From Blautia sp. AF19-10LB (GTDB lineage Bacteria; Bacillota; Clostridia; Lachnospirales; Lachnospiraceae): a stretch of 36,991 nucleotides of DNA. Made by a program: the position numbers and the translations under genes. How positions within the stretch are numbered: the stretch's first letter is position 1; the number at the start of each line of letters is the position of its first letter. The notes beneath the pieces are model-generated. The model worked only from the letters and a program-made list of their open reading frames with translations, had not been told where the DNA came from and did no database searches. Below, in pieces: positions 6,957 through 15,411 of this stretch. The stretch is from NCBI RefSeq assembly GCF_003461245.1, contig NZ_QTWS01000035.1:1-36991 (forward strand), given 5' to 3'.

Positions 6957-7625
6957 ATGTCTTTTATCAGCGTATTTGATGTAATGGGACCAAACATGAT
7001 CGGTCCTTCCAGCTCCCACACAGCCGGAGCTGCCCGCATTGGTTTTCTCGCACAGAAAATGATCAATGGTCCACTGAAAAAAGTTGAATTTACACTGTAT
7101 GGATCTTTTTCCAGAACTTACAAAGGACATGGTACTGACCGCGCACTGCTCGGTGGTATTATGGGATTTTCCACAGACGATATGCGTATCCGCAACTCCT
7201 TTGAGATTGCAGAAAAAAAAGGACTCGAATTCACCTTTACGCCAAATGAGCTGGAAACAGATATCCATCCAAACACTGTTGACATCCATATGGTCAACGA
7301 AAGCGGTCAGGAAATGACCGTCCGCGGAGAATCTCTCGGAGGCGGCAAAGTCCGCATCGTAAGGATCAATTCCGTACAGGTTGATTTCACGGGCGAATAC
7401 AGTGCCGTGATCGTAACTCATCAGGACAAACCGGGCGTTGTGGCATACATCACCAAATGCCTCAGCGACCGAAACGTAAACATCGCTTTTATGCGTCTTT
7501 TCCGCGAATCCAAAGGCGAGATCGCCTATACGATCGTGGAATCTGACGGACGTCTTCCGGAGGATATCGGAGTCACGATCCGCCAGCACGAAAATATCCA
7601 CGAAGTCATGATCGTGCAGATGTAA
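6957..7625 (+). CDS. sdaAB: L-serine dehydratase, iron-sulfur-dependent, beta subunit
   Basis: Small subunit of the two-subunit, [4Fe-4S]-dependent L-serine ammonia-lyase, which converts serine to pyruvate and ammonia. The N-terminal domain begins SVFDVMGPNMIGPSSSHTAG and AARIGFLAQKM, the family signature. GHGTDRALLGGIMG follows. The C-terminal part (about residues 148-222) is an ACT domain: YSAVIVTHQDKPGVVAYITK, then FRESKGEIAYTIVESDG. The ACT fold likely senses serine. At 222 residues it is full length. AGGAGAATTAAA places the ribosome site over the end of the symporter remnant, showing that the genes were translationally adjacent. The alpha subunit follows after 18 nt. Confidence 0.95.
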   Translation: MSFISVFDVMGPNMIGPSSSHTAGAARIGFLAQKMINGPLKKVEFTLYGSFSRTYKGHGTDRALLGGIMGFSTDDMRIRNSFEIAEKKGLEFTFTPNELETDIHPNTVDIHMVNESGQEMTVRGESLGGGKVRIVRINSVQVDFTGEYSAVIVTHQDKPGVVAYITKCLSDRNVNIAFMRLFRESKGEIAYTIVESDGRLPEDIGVTIRQHENIHEVMIVQM

Positions 7626-7643
7626 GGAAGGAGATTTTTTATC

Positions 7644-8513
7644 ATGGATTTTAAAAATGCAAAAGAACTTCTGACGCTCTGCCAGGATCATCAGCTTCCG
7701 ATCTCTGAGATCATGCGCCAGAGGGAGATTATTGTCGGTGAGACGACCGACGAGAGTGTAAATTCACGGATGGCACGTGTCCTTGAGATCATGAAAGATG
7801 CCGCTTTTTCCCCGGTCAAAACCCCTGTCAAATCTATGGGCGGACTGATCGGCGGTGAAGCACAGAAGCTTTCCAGGCATCTTGCTTCCGGTAAAGGGAT
7901 CTGTGGAAATGTCCTGGAAAAAGCAATCACCTACGCAATGGCGACTCTGGAGACAAATGCTTCCATGGGACTGATCGTAGCCTCTCCTACTGCCGGCTCT
8001 GCCGGTATCGTTCCGGGACTTCTTCTTGCACTTCAGGAAGTTTATGATTTCTCTGACGAGGATATCCAGAAAGCACTTTTTAATGCTGGTGCGATCGGAT
8101 ATCTTGCCATGCGAAATGCAACCGTTGCCGGTGCTGTCGGTGGCTGTCAGGCAGAGACAGGTGTTGCAGCTGCCATGGCCGCTTCTGCCGCTACAGAACT
8201 GATGGGCGGTACGCCACTGCAGTGTACCTACGCCGCTTCTACCGTGCTTATGAACATGCTCGGGCTTGTATGTGACCCGGTTGGCGGTCTGGTGGAATAT
8301 CCGTGCCAGAACCGAAATGCTTCCGGTGTTGCGATTGCACTGGTCGCTGCGGAAATGTCCCTCGCAGGCATCACACAGCTTATCCCTCTCGATGAAATGA
8401 TCACGATCATGTTCACCGTAGGCAAAAAGCTTCCTGCGGAATTGAGAGAAACTGCACTTGGCGGCTGTGCAACTGCGCCGTCTGCTTGCGAATCCTGCCA
8501 TATGTGCGGGTGA
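7644..8513 (+). CDS. sdaAA: L-serine dehydratase, iron-sulfur-dependent, alpha subunit
   Basis: Catalytic large subunit, 289 residues, with a good AAGGAGATTT ribosome site. It shows SMGGLIGGEAQKL, ASPTAGSAGIVPGLLLAL, NAGAIGYLAMRNATVAGAVG and GCQAETGVAAAMAA, then GLVCDPVGGLVEYPCQNRNA. The cysteines in GGCQAE and VCDPVGGLVEYPC are the usual ligands of the oxygen-sensitive [4Fe-4S] cluster. The C-terminal CATAPSACESCHMCG adds a Cys-rich tail of the kind that can reach the active site in this family. It acts in the cytoplasm with SdaAB in serine catabolism. A hairpin terminator follows 24 nt after the stop. Confidence 0.95.
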   Translation: MDFKNAKELLTLCQDHQLPISEIMRQREIIVGETTDESVNSRMARVLEIMKDAAFSPVKTPVKSMGGLIGGEAQKLSRHLASGKGICGNVLEKAITYAMATLETNASMGLIVASPTAGSAGIVPGLLLALQEVYDFSDEDIQKALFNAGAIGYLAMRNATVAGAVGGCQAETGVAAAMAASAATELMGGTPLQCTYAASTVLMNMLGLVCDPVGGLVEYPCQNRNASGVAIALVAAEMSLAGITQLIPLDEMITIMFTVGKKLPAELRETALGGCATAPSACESCHMCG

Positions 8514-8537
8514 TATTTACTGATATCAAGACAGACA

Positions 8538-8573
8538 AATGACCGGGATCAAAAACTCTCCCGGTCATTTTGC
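8538..8573 (+). terminator. Terminator of the sdaAB-sdaAA unit
   Basis: AAATGACCGGG (8538-8548) and CCCGGTCATTT (8560-8570) form a perfect 11-bp stem followed by a short T tract. Confidence 0.75.
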
Positions 8574-8576
8574 CCC

Positions 8577-8645
8577 GTATGTCTCGGGATTTTGCCATAT
8601 CTATGGCAAAACACCTCGCGGGATATTACCTGTGAACAGTACCTG
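8577..8645. repeat. Palindromic intergenic repeat, copy 2 (inverted relative to copy 1)
   Basis: GTATGTCTCGGGATTTTGCC, ATATCTATGG and CAAAACACCTCGCGGGATA are the reverse complement of the 1195-1241 core, with a slightly different loop. The hairpin arms are TTTTGCCAT and ATGGCAAAA. The end motif GTGAACAGTACC (8632-8643) corresponds to GGTACTGTTCAC, related to GGTACTGAACAG of copy 1. It lies just behind the sda terminator. Confidence 0.7.
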
Positions 8646-8698
8646 CCTGTTAATTATGCGGATTTCTATGTCAAATTCAGATAATGTCGACTGTTTTA

Positions 8699-9733
8699 TT
8701 ATTCAGCGTCAGCGCTGTCATCTGTTGTCTCTGCAGCTTCGCTGTCGTCTTTGGATGCGTCATCTTTCTTGTCATCTGCCGGTGCTGCATCTTCTTTTGC
8801 TTCTGGTGCACCTGCATTCATTACAACAACTGCTGTTGCATTTCCATCTGCATCAAGAGTAACTTTGATGGTATCACCAACTTTGATGTCTGAGAATGCG
8901 ATTGCTTCTGTCTTCATCTCCGGAGCTTTTGTATCGTCTGGTTTTGCATCTTTGTCAGATGCATCTGCGGATTCGTCTGTTGTTTTATCTGCAGCACCTG
9001 CATCTGTGCTGTCGCTGTCTGCTGTTTCATCTGTGGACTCTGTGTCTGCGGACTCATCTGTAGAGTCTGTGTCGTCTGCTTTGGCGTCCTCGCTGTCAGC
9101 ATCCTTGGAATCATCTGCTTTCTGATCATCTGCCGGTGCTTCGTCCGGTTTTTCTGGCTGAGCTTCCTTCTCGTAAGTTGTAGTGTCTGTTACTGTGATC
9201 GTCTGAGATTCTCCTGTCAGATCCAGCATGGATGGAGCTTCGCCCTTGTCATCTGGAGCTTCTGCATCTTTCTCATCAGCTGCTGCCTCGTCTGTGCTGT
9301 CTTCTGTAGATTCGTCTGCTGCTTCTGTGTCTGCGGACTCATCTGTGCTTTCCTCTGTATCTTTGGAATCATCTGCTTTTTCATCTTTGCTGTCATCAGC
9401 TTTCTCGTCCTTGGAATCATCAGCCTTTGCATCTTTATCTCCAGCGTCTTTGCCATCCTCTGGTTTTTCACCCTTCGGGTCCTGTCCATCCGGCTGCTGT
9501 CCTTCTTTTGGAGTTCCTACATTGATCGTAATGCTGTCCTCTCCAACTTCTGTGACTTCACCGTAAACTTCTGTAGCTTCTGCCTCATCTGTAGTTGTAT
9601 CTGTGGAATCTGCGCTCTCGTCCTCTGCTGCAGCCTCTGTTGTCTCAGCAGTATCACTTGCTGCATATGCCATATTTACAGAAGTCAGTGCCATTGTCAG
9701 TCCTAATACCATTGCTGCATATTTACGTTTCAT
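8699..9733 (-). CDS. Secreted acidic low-complexity protein with a split beta domain
   Basis: Not assigned to a named protein. From the ATG at 9733 (SD GAGAGG) it is 344 residues with a signal peptide ending near AYA|AS (residue 24). More than half is Asp/Glu/Ala/Ser/Thr/Lys low complexity, including three tandem KADDSKD units at about 103-125. Between these tracts are three ordered-looking pieces: VYGEVTEVGEDSITINVG (57-73), SQTITVTDTTTYEKEA (176-191) and FSDIKVGDTIKVTLDADG (280-297), followed by NATAVVVMN. In order these read like the strands of a DUF5666-type beta domain interrupted by two acidic inserts. It has no anchor (no LPxTG, lipobox or membrane helix), so it is probably released. 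The DUF5666 comparison is from memory. Confidence 0.75.
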   Translation of the reverse strand: MKRKYAAMVLGLTMALTSVNMAYAASDTAETTEAAAEDESADSTDTTTDEAEATEVYGEVTEVGEDSITINVGTPKEGQQPDGQDPKGEKPEDGKDAGDKDAKADDSKDEKADDSKDEKADDSKDTEESTDESADTEAADESTEDSTDEAAADEKDAEAPDDKGEAPSMLDLTGESQTITVTDTTTYEKEAQPEKPDEAPADDQKADDSKDADSEDAKADDTDSTDESADTESTDETADSDSTDAGAADKTTDESADASDKDAKPDDTKAPEMKTEAIAFSDIKVGDTIKVTLDADGNATAVVVMNAGAPEAKEDAAPADDKKDDASKDDSEAAETTDDSADAE

Positions 9734-9874
9734 AATAATCAATTCCTCTCTTCTATTTTAATTTTTTCTTTTGTTTTGCTTTCTGTTGCTTACAGCTAAC
9801 AATATAGGCTGAATTTGTGACACTTATGTGATAAAAATAAGGAGATTTTATGAAATCGGTCACATTTTTTGCAC

Positions 9875-9908
9875 AAAAAATCCTTCACCTCGGGAAAGAT
9901 GAAGGATC
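9875..9908 (-). terminator. Terminator of the MacAB-like operon
   Basis: ATCCTTCA (9880-9887) and TGAAGGAT (9900-9907) form the stem. On the minus strand it is followed by TTTTTT. It lies 11 nt beyond the permease stop. Confidence 0.8.
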
Positions 9909-9918
9909 TTCGTTATAT

Positions 9919-11154
9919 TTAATTTCGTCTCAGCGCCTCGATCGGGCTCAGTTTTGCGGCTTTTCTTGCAGGGTAGATTCCAAAGAAAACACCTACCGCG
10001 CAGGAGAACAAAGTCGCTGCCAGCACGACTGTCGGGCTAATCCCTGGTGAGATTGCCATTCCCATACTGTTACTCATGACCGTACAGATTCCATATGCCG
10101 CCAGCACACCGAGCAGGATTCCGATCAGACCACCGATGACTGTCAGGATCGCTGCTTCTGCAAGGAACTGCAGCATGATAGAAGCAGTCTTGGCTCCAAG
10201 AGATTTACGGATACCGATCTCCCTCGTTCGCTCTGTGACAGACACAAGCATGATATTCATGACACCGATTCCACCGACAAGAAGAGAAATTCCGGCCACA
10301 AAAGAAATAAAAGTCGTGACCATGCCAAGCATCTCGTTCATAGATCTCATGATATCCTGGAAACTCTCAACCTGGAAATAATCTTCTCCGGCACACTGAT
10401 GGCGTTTTTCCAGCAGGTGAACGATCTGATCTGCAATCCCCTGAGAATCCTGTGTTTTGTCTGCCTGAACAGTGATCGAATAAAATTCATCAGATCCTAC
10501 AACCAGATCATCCATGGATGAATACGGGATATTCACCGTAACCGGCATTCCATCATAAGTATAACTTACAAAAGTTCCATTTTCTTTCTGAGTCGTGACA
10601 CCTATGATACGAAATGATTTGGAAGAATCATAACAGGTGATATCAAGGCTCATACCCACGACATCATCCGTACCAAACAGTCTTTTGGCATCGGAATCAG
10701 AAATGACACAGACGTTTTTGCCCTCCTCGATCTCCTGCTCTCCGAAATAATTTCCGTATTTCATTTCAGAGTTATTGATCATTTTGGCATCCGGACCCTC
10801 GCCGGTTAACATAATAGAAAAAGTACCCTTGCCGGTCACAGTCTCACCGTCATAACTGTTTGAAACACTGACTCCCTCTACATCATCCAGTTTACGGACT
10901 TCCTGCACATCTTCCGGTGTGATCCATTCGTCCTCTGTCATGGCATTACTACTGACGCTGATCGCGATCTTGCCGGCACCGATCCCATCGATCTCACTGT
11001 TCATCTGATTCTTGGTTCCCTCACCGATAGAAACGATCGCAATAACCGAGGCAATACCTATGATGATTCCAAGCATGGTCAGAAAAGAACGTCCTTTATT
11101 TGCGCGGATGTTCTGGACTGCCATTTTTATGTATTCATACAATCCGCCCATCAA
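9919..11154 (-). CDS. MacB/FtsX-type ABC transporter permease
   Basis: Membrane subunit of a three-gene MacAB-like export system, 411 residues. One transmembrane helix lies near residues 20-45 (FLTMLGIIIGIASVIAIVSI). A large extracytoplasmic MacB_PCD domain follows, about residues 50-280. The C-terminal FtsX domain has three helices, with GGIGVMNIMLVSVTERTREI, GIRKSLGAK and GIYPARKAAKLSPIEALR. These MacB signatures are unmistakable. The start overlaps the adaptor stop by 4 nt (ATGA), so translation is coupled. Such systems export peptides, antibiotics or lipids rather than import nutrients. The substrate cannot be inferred. Confidence 0.92.
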   Translation of the reverse strand: MMGGLYEYIKMAVQNIRANKGRSFLTMLGIIIGIASVIAIVSIGEGTKNQMNSEIDGIGAGKIAISVSSNAMTEDEWITPEDVQEVRKLDDVEGVSVSNSYDGETVTGKGTFSIMLTGEGPDAKMINNSEMKYGNYFGEQEIEEGKNVCVISDSDAKRLFGTDDVVGMSLDITCYDSSKSFRIIGVTTQKENGTFVSYTYDGMPVTVNIPYSSMDDLVVGSDEFYSITVQADKTQDSQGIADQIVHLLEKRHQCAGEDYFQVESFQDIMRSMNEMLGMVTTFISFVAGISLLVGGIGVMNIMLVSVTERTREIGIRKSLGAKTASIMLQFLAEAAILTVIGGLIGILLGVLAAYGICTVMSNSMGMAISPGISPTVVLAATLFSCAVGVFFGIYPARKAAKLSPIEALRRN

Positions 11155-12971
11155 GCACCTTCTTCTGTTTCTGTAACCACATCTTCTGCATCGGCAGGAA
11201 CAGCATCTGTTCCATCGGCACCTTCTGCGCTGGCATCCACGGCCTGTGCAGTCATCCCTTCCTGCAGGGAACCGATATCACGGATCACCTGTTCATCTGC
11301 CTCAATGCCATCCGTTACCTCGATATAATCATCAGAACTTATGCCTGTTGTGATATCTTTTCTGGTGATCACACCATCTTCAAGGATATAACAGAAAGAA
11401 CCTTCTTTGCCAATATTGACAACTTCGGACGGCAGAACGACAACATTCTCCGCTTTCTGTGCCTGGATCGTTACTTTGGCATCTACACCGAGAAAAATAT
11501 CGTCCGGATTTTTGATACGGATATCTGCTGAGATCAGGGATGCGCCTTTTTCATTCTGCGTCGCAATGTGGCTGACCTTGATAACTTCGCCTTCGTATGT
11601 TTTTCCTGCAAGTGTGATCTGTGCGCTCTGTCCTTCCTGAACCTTGTCGTAGTCATACTTGGAAATGTTTACCGTTACATCTACTTTATCTGTATTCTGC
11701 AGAGTAAAAAGTTCTGTACCAAGTGCTGTTGTAGAGCCTTCCACAACGGCAACCTTTGTCACTACGCCGTTAAAATCTGCGTGGATTCCTTTTTTGGCTG
11801 CTTCTACAAGTTCCTTGGCTGACATCTGATCCAGTTCTGCGAGGTTGTTGGTGATCTCCATTTTTTCTTTTTCTTCTTCGGTCACAGCTCCCGGGTCTGC
11901 TTCTGCAGTTGCTTCTTCACTGGACAGTTTGGACTGGAGCTCTGCAAGATCGCTGCTGGCTTTTTCCAGCTCAGATTCCAGAGCAGAGGTATCTGCTGTT
12001 ACTGCCGCTGTTTCTGTAGTATCCGAAAAATCAGAGGATGTTTCTGTCTTGGTTCCATCTGACACGATTGCAGAACTTTCTCCTGTGTAATCAGATAACA
12101 CCGGTGCTTCCGGCTTCTGTGCCTTATAATCTTCGTAGTCACGCTTTGCGTCCTGATATGCAATCTGTGACTCACTCCGTAACTGTTCTGCAATGGAAAG
12201 TGCATCTGCATTTTCGTCCGTCTGATCCGCCGACCAGGTCTGAAAAGCCATCTGATACTCACTCTCGGACTGATTGTATTCCTGAAGAGTCTGATTCATC
12301 GTATTGTTAAGTTCATTCAGCTTATTCTGATATGCCGGGAGTGTTTTGTTCTGATATGTACTGAGGTCGGCTGCATATTCCTGCTGGATTTTCTGCTGTG
12401 CAGCTTCCTGGGCGGCCTGCGCCTCGGCTGCTTTTCTTGCAGATTCTGCTGCTGCCTGTGCCTGTGCATTGGCTGTTACCTGAGAAATCTGTGCCTTAAG
12501 GCTCGCCACATAATCTTCCTGCGCTGCCACCTGCTGTTTCAGGCTTGCCGCATTACCTGCGGCATCTTTCTGTTTCTGGACTGCCTTGTCCGATTTGTTG
12601 ATCGTATTGGTCATGTCCAATTTCCCGGACTCTACGTTCAGATCAGCTTTTTTCTGTTCTCTTTCGAGATCCTTTTTGTCAAAAGCCACCAGCTCTGTTC
12701 CGGCTTTGACGGTGTCGCCTTCTTTGAAATCGACCTTGTCTACTTTGGCATTCACCGGTGAAAAATAAGTCTTGGATTCTTCGCTGACTACGGTTCCGCT
12801 TGCCTCCACGGTCTGCTGGACATCACCGATCCCGGCCTTTACCACCTCAACCTGTGGAACTGCCTCCTCGCCGGATGACCTGCCTCCCAGGACAGATACA
12901 CCGCCCACTGCCACAACTGCGATCACGCCTGCGCCGATCAGCAGTTTCTTTTTGGATTTTTTCTTCTTCAT
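11151..12971 (-). CDS. MacA-like membrane fusion (HlyD/RND-type adaptor) protein
   Basis: The 606-residue protein has an N-terminal membrane anchor (KKLLIGAGVIAVVAVGGVSV) and a lipoyl/barrel-sandwich half with FKEGDTVKAGTELVAFDKKD. A very long Ala/Gln/Glu-rich coiled coil follows, about residues 100-395. The second lipoyl half (GIHADFNGVVTKVAVVEGST) and beta-barrel domains follow (DVTVNISKYDYDKVQEGQSA; PDDIFLGVDAKVTIQAQKAE). The last roughly 30 residues are acidic and Ala-rich, like other exported proteins in this window. It links the MacB-like permease to the cell surface. It overlaps both neighbours by 4 nt. The hairpin is longer than in many Gram-positive adaptors. Confidence 0.9.
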   Translation of the reverse strand: MKKKKSKKKLLIGAGVIAVVAVGGVSVLGGRSSGEEAVPQVEVVKAGIGDVQQTVEASGTVVSEESKTYFSPVNAKVDKVDFKEGDTVKAGTELVAFDKKDLEREQKKADLNVESGKLDMTNTINKSDKAVQKQKDAAGNAASLKQQVAAQEDYVASLKAQISQVTANAQAQAAAESARKAAEAQAAQEAAQQKIQQEYAADLSTYQNKTLPAYQNKLNELNNTMNQTLQEYNQSESEYQMAFQTWSADQTDENADALSIAEQLRSESQIAYQDAKRDYEDYKAQKPEAPVLSDYTGESSAIVSDGTKTETSSDFSDTTETAAVTADTSALESELEKASSDLAELQSKLSSEEATAEADPGAVTEEEKEKMEITNNLAELDQMSAKELVEAAKKGIHADFNGVVTKVAVVEGSTTALGTELFTLQNTDKVDVTVNISKYDYDKVQEGQSAQITLAGKTYEGEVIKVSHIATQNEKGASLISADIRIKNPDDIFLGVDAKVTIQAQKAENVVVLPSEVVNIGKEGSFCYILEDGVITRKDITTGISSDDYIEVTDGIEADEQVIRDIGSLQEGMTAQAVDASAEGADGTDAVPADAEDVVTETEEGA

Positions 12972-13684
12972 GCCTCTGCCTCCTGGTCAAAATCCTCATT
13001 TATTGTGTCGGATTCGATTTTTCCGTCCATGATACGTACCACACGGCGTGCCTGGGCCGCAATTCCATTGTCATGTGTGATCAGGATCACGGTTCGTCCT
13101 GACTTGTGCATCTTTTTGAGGATTGCGAGAATCTCTCTGCTGGATGCAGAGTCCAGGTTTCCGGTCGGCTCATCTGCCAGGATCACCGGCGGCTGTGCGG
13201 CAATGGCTCTCGCGATGGCAACTCTCTGCTGCTGACCACCGGACATTTCGCTTGGCTTATGATCCATACGTTTCTCCAGACCGACCAGTTTGAGCGAATC
13301 TACGGCAAGCTGGTGCCTTGTTTTCTTGTCTACGCCTCTGTAGATCAGGGGAAGTTCTACGTTTTCGATCGCGTTCAGATTTGCGATCAGGTTAAAGCCC
13401 TGGAAGATAAAACCGATCTCACGGTTTCGCACTTCTGAGAGTTCATTGTCCGTCATTTCGGACACATCTGTTCCGTTAAGATAATATCTGCCGGAAGTCG
13501 GAACATCAAGGCATCCAAGCATGTTCATAAACGTGGATTTGCCGGAACCGGACTGTCCGATGATCGCTACCAGTTCCCCTTTTTTGATCTCCAGGCTCAC
13601 ATGATCCAGAGCACGCACTTCGTTTTCTCCAGGATTGTAAATCTTGCATAAGTCTTCTACTTTGATCAGTGTATCGTTGTCCAT
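12968..13684 (-). CDS. MacB/LolD-type ABC transporter ATPase
   Basis: Nucleotide-binding subunit of 238 residues. Walker A is GQSGSGKST, the Q-loop region is FIFQGFNLIANL, the signature is SGGQQQRVAIARA, Walker B is VILADEPTGNLDS, and the switch His is in VILITHD. This is the LolD/FtsE/YtrE-like subfamily that works with FtsX-fold permeases. It has an excellent GAGGAGGATTT ribosome site. Gene order ATPase-adaptor-permease with two ATGA overlaps shows one operon. The M18 aminopeptidase lies 55 nt upstream in the same direction and could be read through. Confidence 0.95.
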   Translation of the reverse strand: MDNDTLIKVEDLCKIYNPGENEVRALDHVSLEIKKGELVAIIGQSGSGKSTFMNMLGCLDVPTSGRYYLNGTDVSEMTDNELSEVRNREIGFIFQGFNLIANLNAIENVELPLIYRGVDKKTRHQLAVDSLKLVGLEKRMDHKPSEMSGGQQQRVAIARAIAAQPPVILADEPTGNLDSASSREILAILKKMHKSGRTVILITHDNGIAAQARRVVRIMDGKIESDTINEDFDQEAEA

Positions 13685-13739
13685 AAATCCTCCTCTGGTG
13701 CCCCTTCATGGAGCCTGCTTATTGCTGTTTCAGATATCT

Positions 13740-15131
13740 TCATGCATCAAGCAAAAATGCTTTGTAGGCTTTCTTTGCTTCGTAAATATCGGCTTTGCTT
13801 GTGACTTCCCACGGAGCATGCATGCTTAAGACTGCCACACCGCTGTCGATCACGTTCATTCCATAAAGGGCTGCGATATATGCGATGGTTCCGCCGCCGC
13901 CTACATCGACCTTACCAAGTTCTGCGGTCTGGAATGCAACCTGATGGTCGTCAAAGATCCTGCGGACCTCTGCAACATATTCAGCATTTGCATCGTTGGA
14001 GCCGGATTTGCCTCTTGCTCCTGTGAATTTATTGAGCACGATGCCTCTTCCGAGATATGCAGCATTCTTTTTCTCGAAGCATTCTCCATAAGCCGGATCA
14101 TAGCCCGCGCTTACATCAGAGGAAAGCATGCTGGAGTTGCGGAGAGTTCTTCTGAGTGCCAGATCAGAATAGCATCCCATTCCATCCAGAAGTTCTGCAA
14201 CGGTATTTTCAAAAAATCTGGACTGCATTCCGGTTGCGCCGACGCTTCCGATCTCTTCTTTGTCTGTCAGGAGACAGCAGCTTGTGCGTTTCGGTGCGTC
14301 CATTTCCATCATTGCGACAAAGGAAGTATAGGCGCATACGCGGTCATCCTGTCCATATGCGGCTACCATACTTCTGTCCAGACCGCAGTCACGTGCCTTG
14401 CCTGCCGGAACGATCTCAAGCTCTGCTGAAAGGAAATCCTCCTCTTCTACATCGTATTTCTCTTTGAGGATACGGAGAACATTGGATTTGACTGCTTCTT
14501 TTTTCTTCTCATCGGTGCTTTCGCTGAGCGGTCTGCTTCCGATCAGGATGTCGAGATTTTCACCTTCGATGACCTCGGCTGCTTTTTTCTGAAGCTGTTT
14601 GCCTGCAAGGTGGATCAGAAGGTCTGTGATGTATACGACCGGATCATTTTCATCTTCACCGATGGTAACGTTGACTACGCTGCCGTCTTTTTTTGCGATC
14701 ACGCCGTGGATCGCGAGTGGAAGAGCTACCCACTGATATTTCTTGACACCGCCATAGTAGTGGGTATCGAGGTATGCAAGGTCTGTGTCTTCATACAGAG
14801 GATTCTGTTTTACGTCGAGACGTGGGGAGTCGATGTGTGCGCCGAGGATGTTCATACCTTTTTCCAGCGGTTCCTGGCCTACGTGGAACAGTGCCATGAT
14901 CTTTTTCATTCCGACTGCATATACTTTATCTCCCGGCTGGATCTTCTCGCCTGCTGCCTGTTTTGCTTCAAGGCTGACATATCCGTTGGCTTCTGCTTCT
15001 CTGACAAGTTCCGTCACACATTCACGCTCTGTCTTGCCTGCATCAAGGAATGCGCGGTAATCCTTTGTAAGTTTCTCCATCTCTTTCTCATCCGATTCTC
15101 CATAAGAAAGCCATGCGTTTTTTCTTTCCAT
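13740..15131 (-). CDS. M18-family aminopeptidase
   Basis: Cytoplasmic dizinc aminopeptidase that removes N-terminal, often acidic, residues from peptides. It is 463 residues from the ATG at 15131 (MERKNAWLSYG). Metal-ligand motifs are in order: GAHIDSPRLDVKQNPLY, AAYGQDDRVCAYTSF, LTDKEEIGSVGATG (catalytic and ligand Glu), SSDVSAGYDPAYGE, and SGVAVLSMHAPWEV (C-terminal His). KVDVGGGGTIAYIAALYGMN is also typical. The length suits the bacterial M18 ApeA-like group. The upstream GTG in the same frame is poorly placed relative to AAAGG. A conspicuous stem-loop lies in its 5' leader. Confidence 0.93.
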   Translation of the reverse strand: MERKNAWLSYGESDEKEMEKLTKDYRAFLDAGKTERECVTELVREAEANGYVSLEAKQAAGEKIQPGDKVYAVGMKKIMALFHVGQEPLEKGMNILGAHIDSPRLDVKQNPLYEDTDLAYLDTHYYGGVKKYQWVALPLAIHGVIAKKDGSVVNVTIGEDENDPVVYITDLLIHLAGKQLQKKAAEVIEGENLDILIGSRPLSESTDEKKKEAVKSNVLRILKEKYDVEEEDFLSAELEIVPAGKARDCGLDRSMVAAYGQDDRVCAYTSFVAMMEMDAPKRTSCCLLTDKEEIGSVGATGMQSRFFENTVAELLDGMGCYSDLALRRTLRNSSMLSSDVSAGYDPAYGECFEKKNAAYLGRGIVLNKFTGARGKSGSNDANAEYVAEVRRIFDDHQVAFQTAELGKVDVGGGGTIAYIAALYGMNVIDSGVAVLSMHAPWEVTSKADIYEAKKAYKAFLLDA

Positions 15132-15178
15132 AATATATAAAACCACCTTTCGATTGATTAATTTACTCCGATATTAAC

Positions 15179-15211
15179 GAATTGCTCCGCTGCAAGCAGC
15201 TCCCGCAATTC
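15179..15211 (-). other. Stem-loop in the aminopeptidase leader
   Basis: GAATTGC (15179-15185) pairs with GCAATTC (15205-15211), and GCTGC (15189-15193) with GCAGC (15196-15200). They are separated by a symmetric 3+4 internal loop. There is no T-run, so it is not a plain terminator. It lies about 50-80 nt upstream of the start codon. Confidence 0.55.
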
Positions 15212-15323
15212 TGCATATCTCCCACATTATAAATCAAATACTTCCATATTTCTACAATCCTCACAATTCTTAATCAAAAAATAAGAATTCCATTACTTAT
15301 TTCACAGTTTTCTCAAATTTTTC

Positions 15324-15351
15324 TTGAAAAATTCGCCTCCGCCGTTACAAT
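15324..15351 (+). promoter_or_regulatory. Candidate promoter of the ABC-class ATPase gene
   Basis: TTGAAA (15324-15329), a 16-nt spacer, and TACAAT (15346-15351), about 60 nt upstream of the start codon. Confidence 0.5.
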
Positions 15352-15411
15352 AATATTATTCATATTCAAACTACAATTCGTATTTATTTTATGATTATGG
15401 AGGTCATCTAC

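Noticed and set aside
6921..7691. 256-codon open frame on the minus strand opposite sdaAB
   Set aside because: It mirrors the sdaAB coding sequence, with no ribosome site or domain.
8751..9566. Ser/Ala-rich open frames on the plus strand and tandem short repeats resembling a CRISPR-like or surface-protein repeat
   Set aside because: They are the antisense of the acidic low-complexity gene. The repeats are codon repeats (KADDSKD) without spacers, and no CRISPR array or cas gene is present anywhere in the window.
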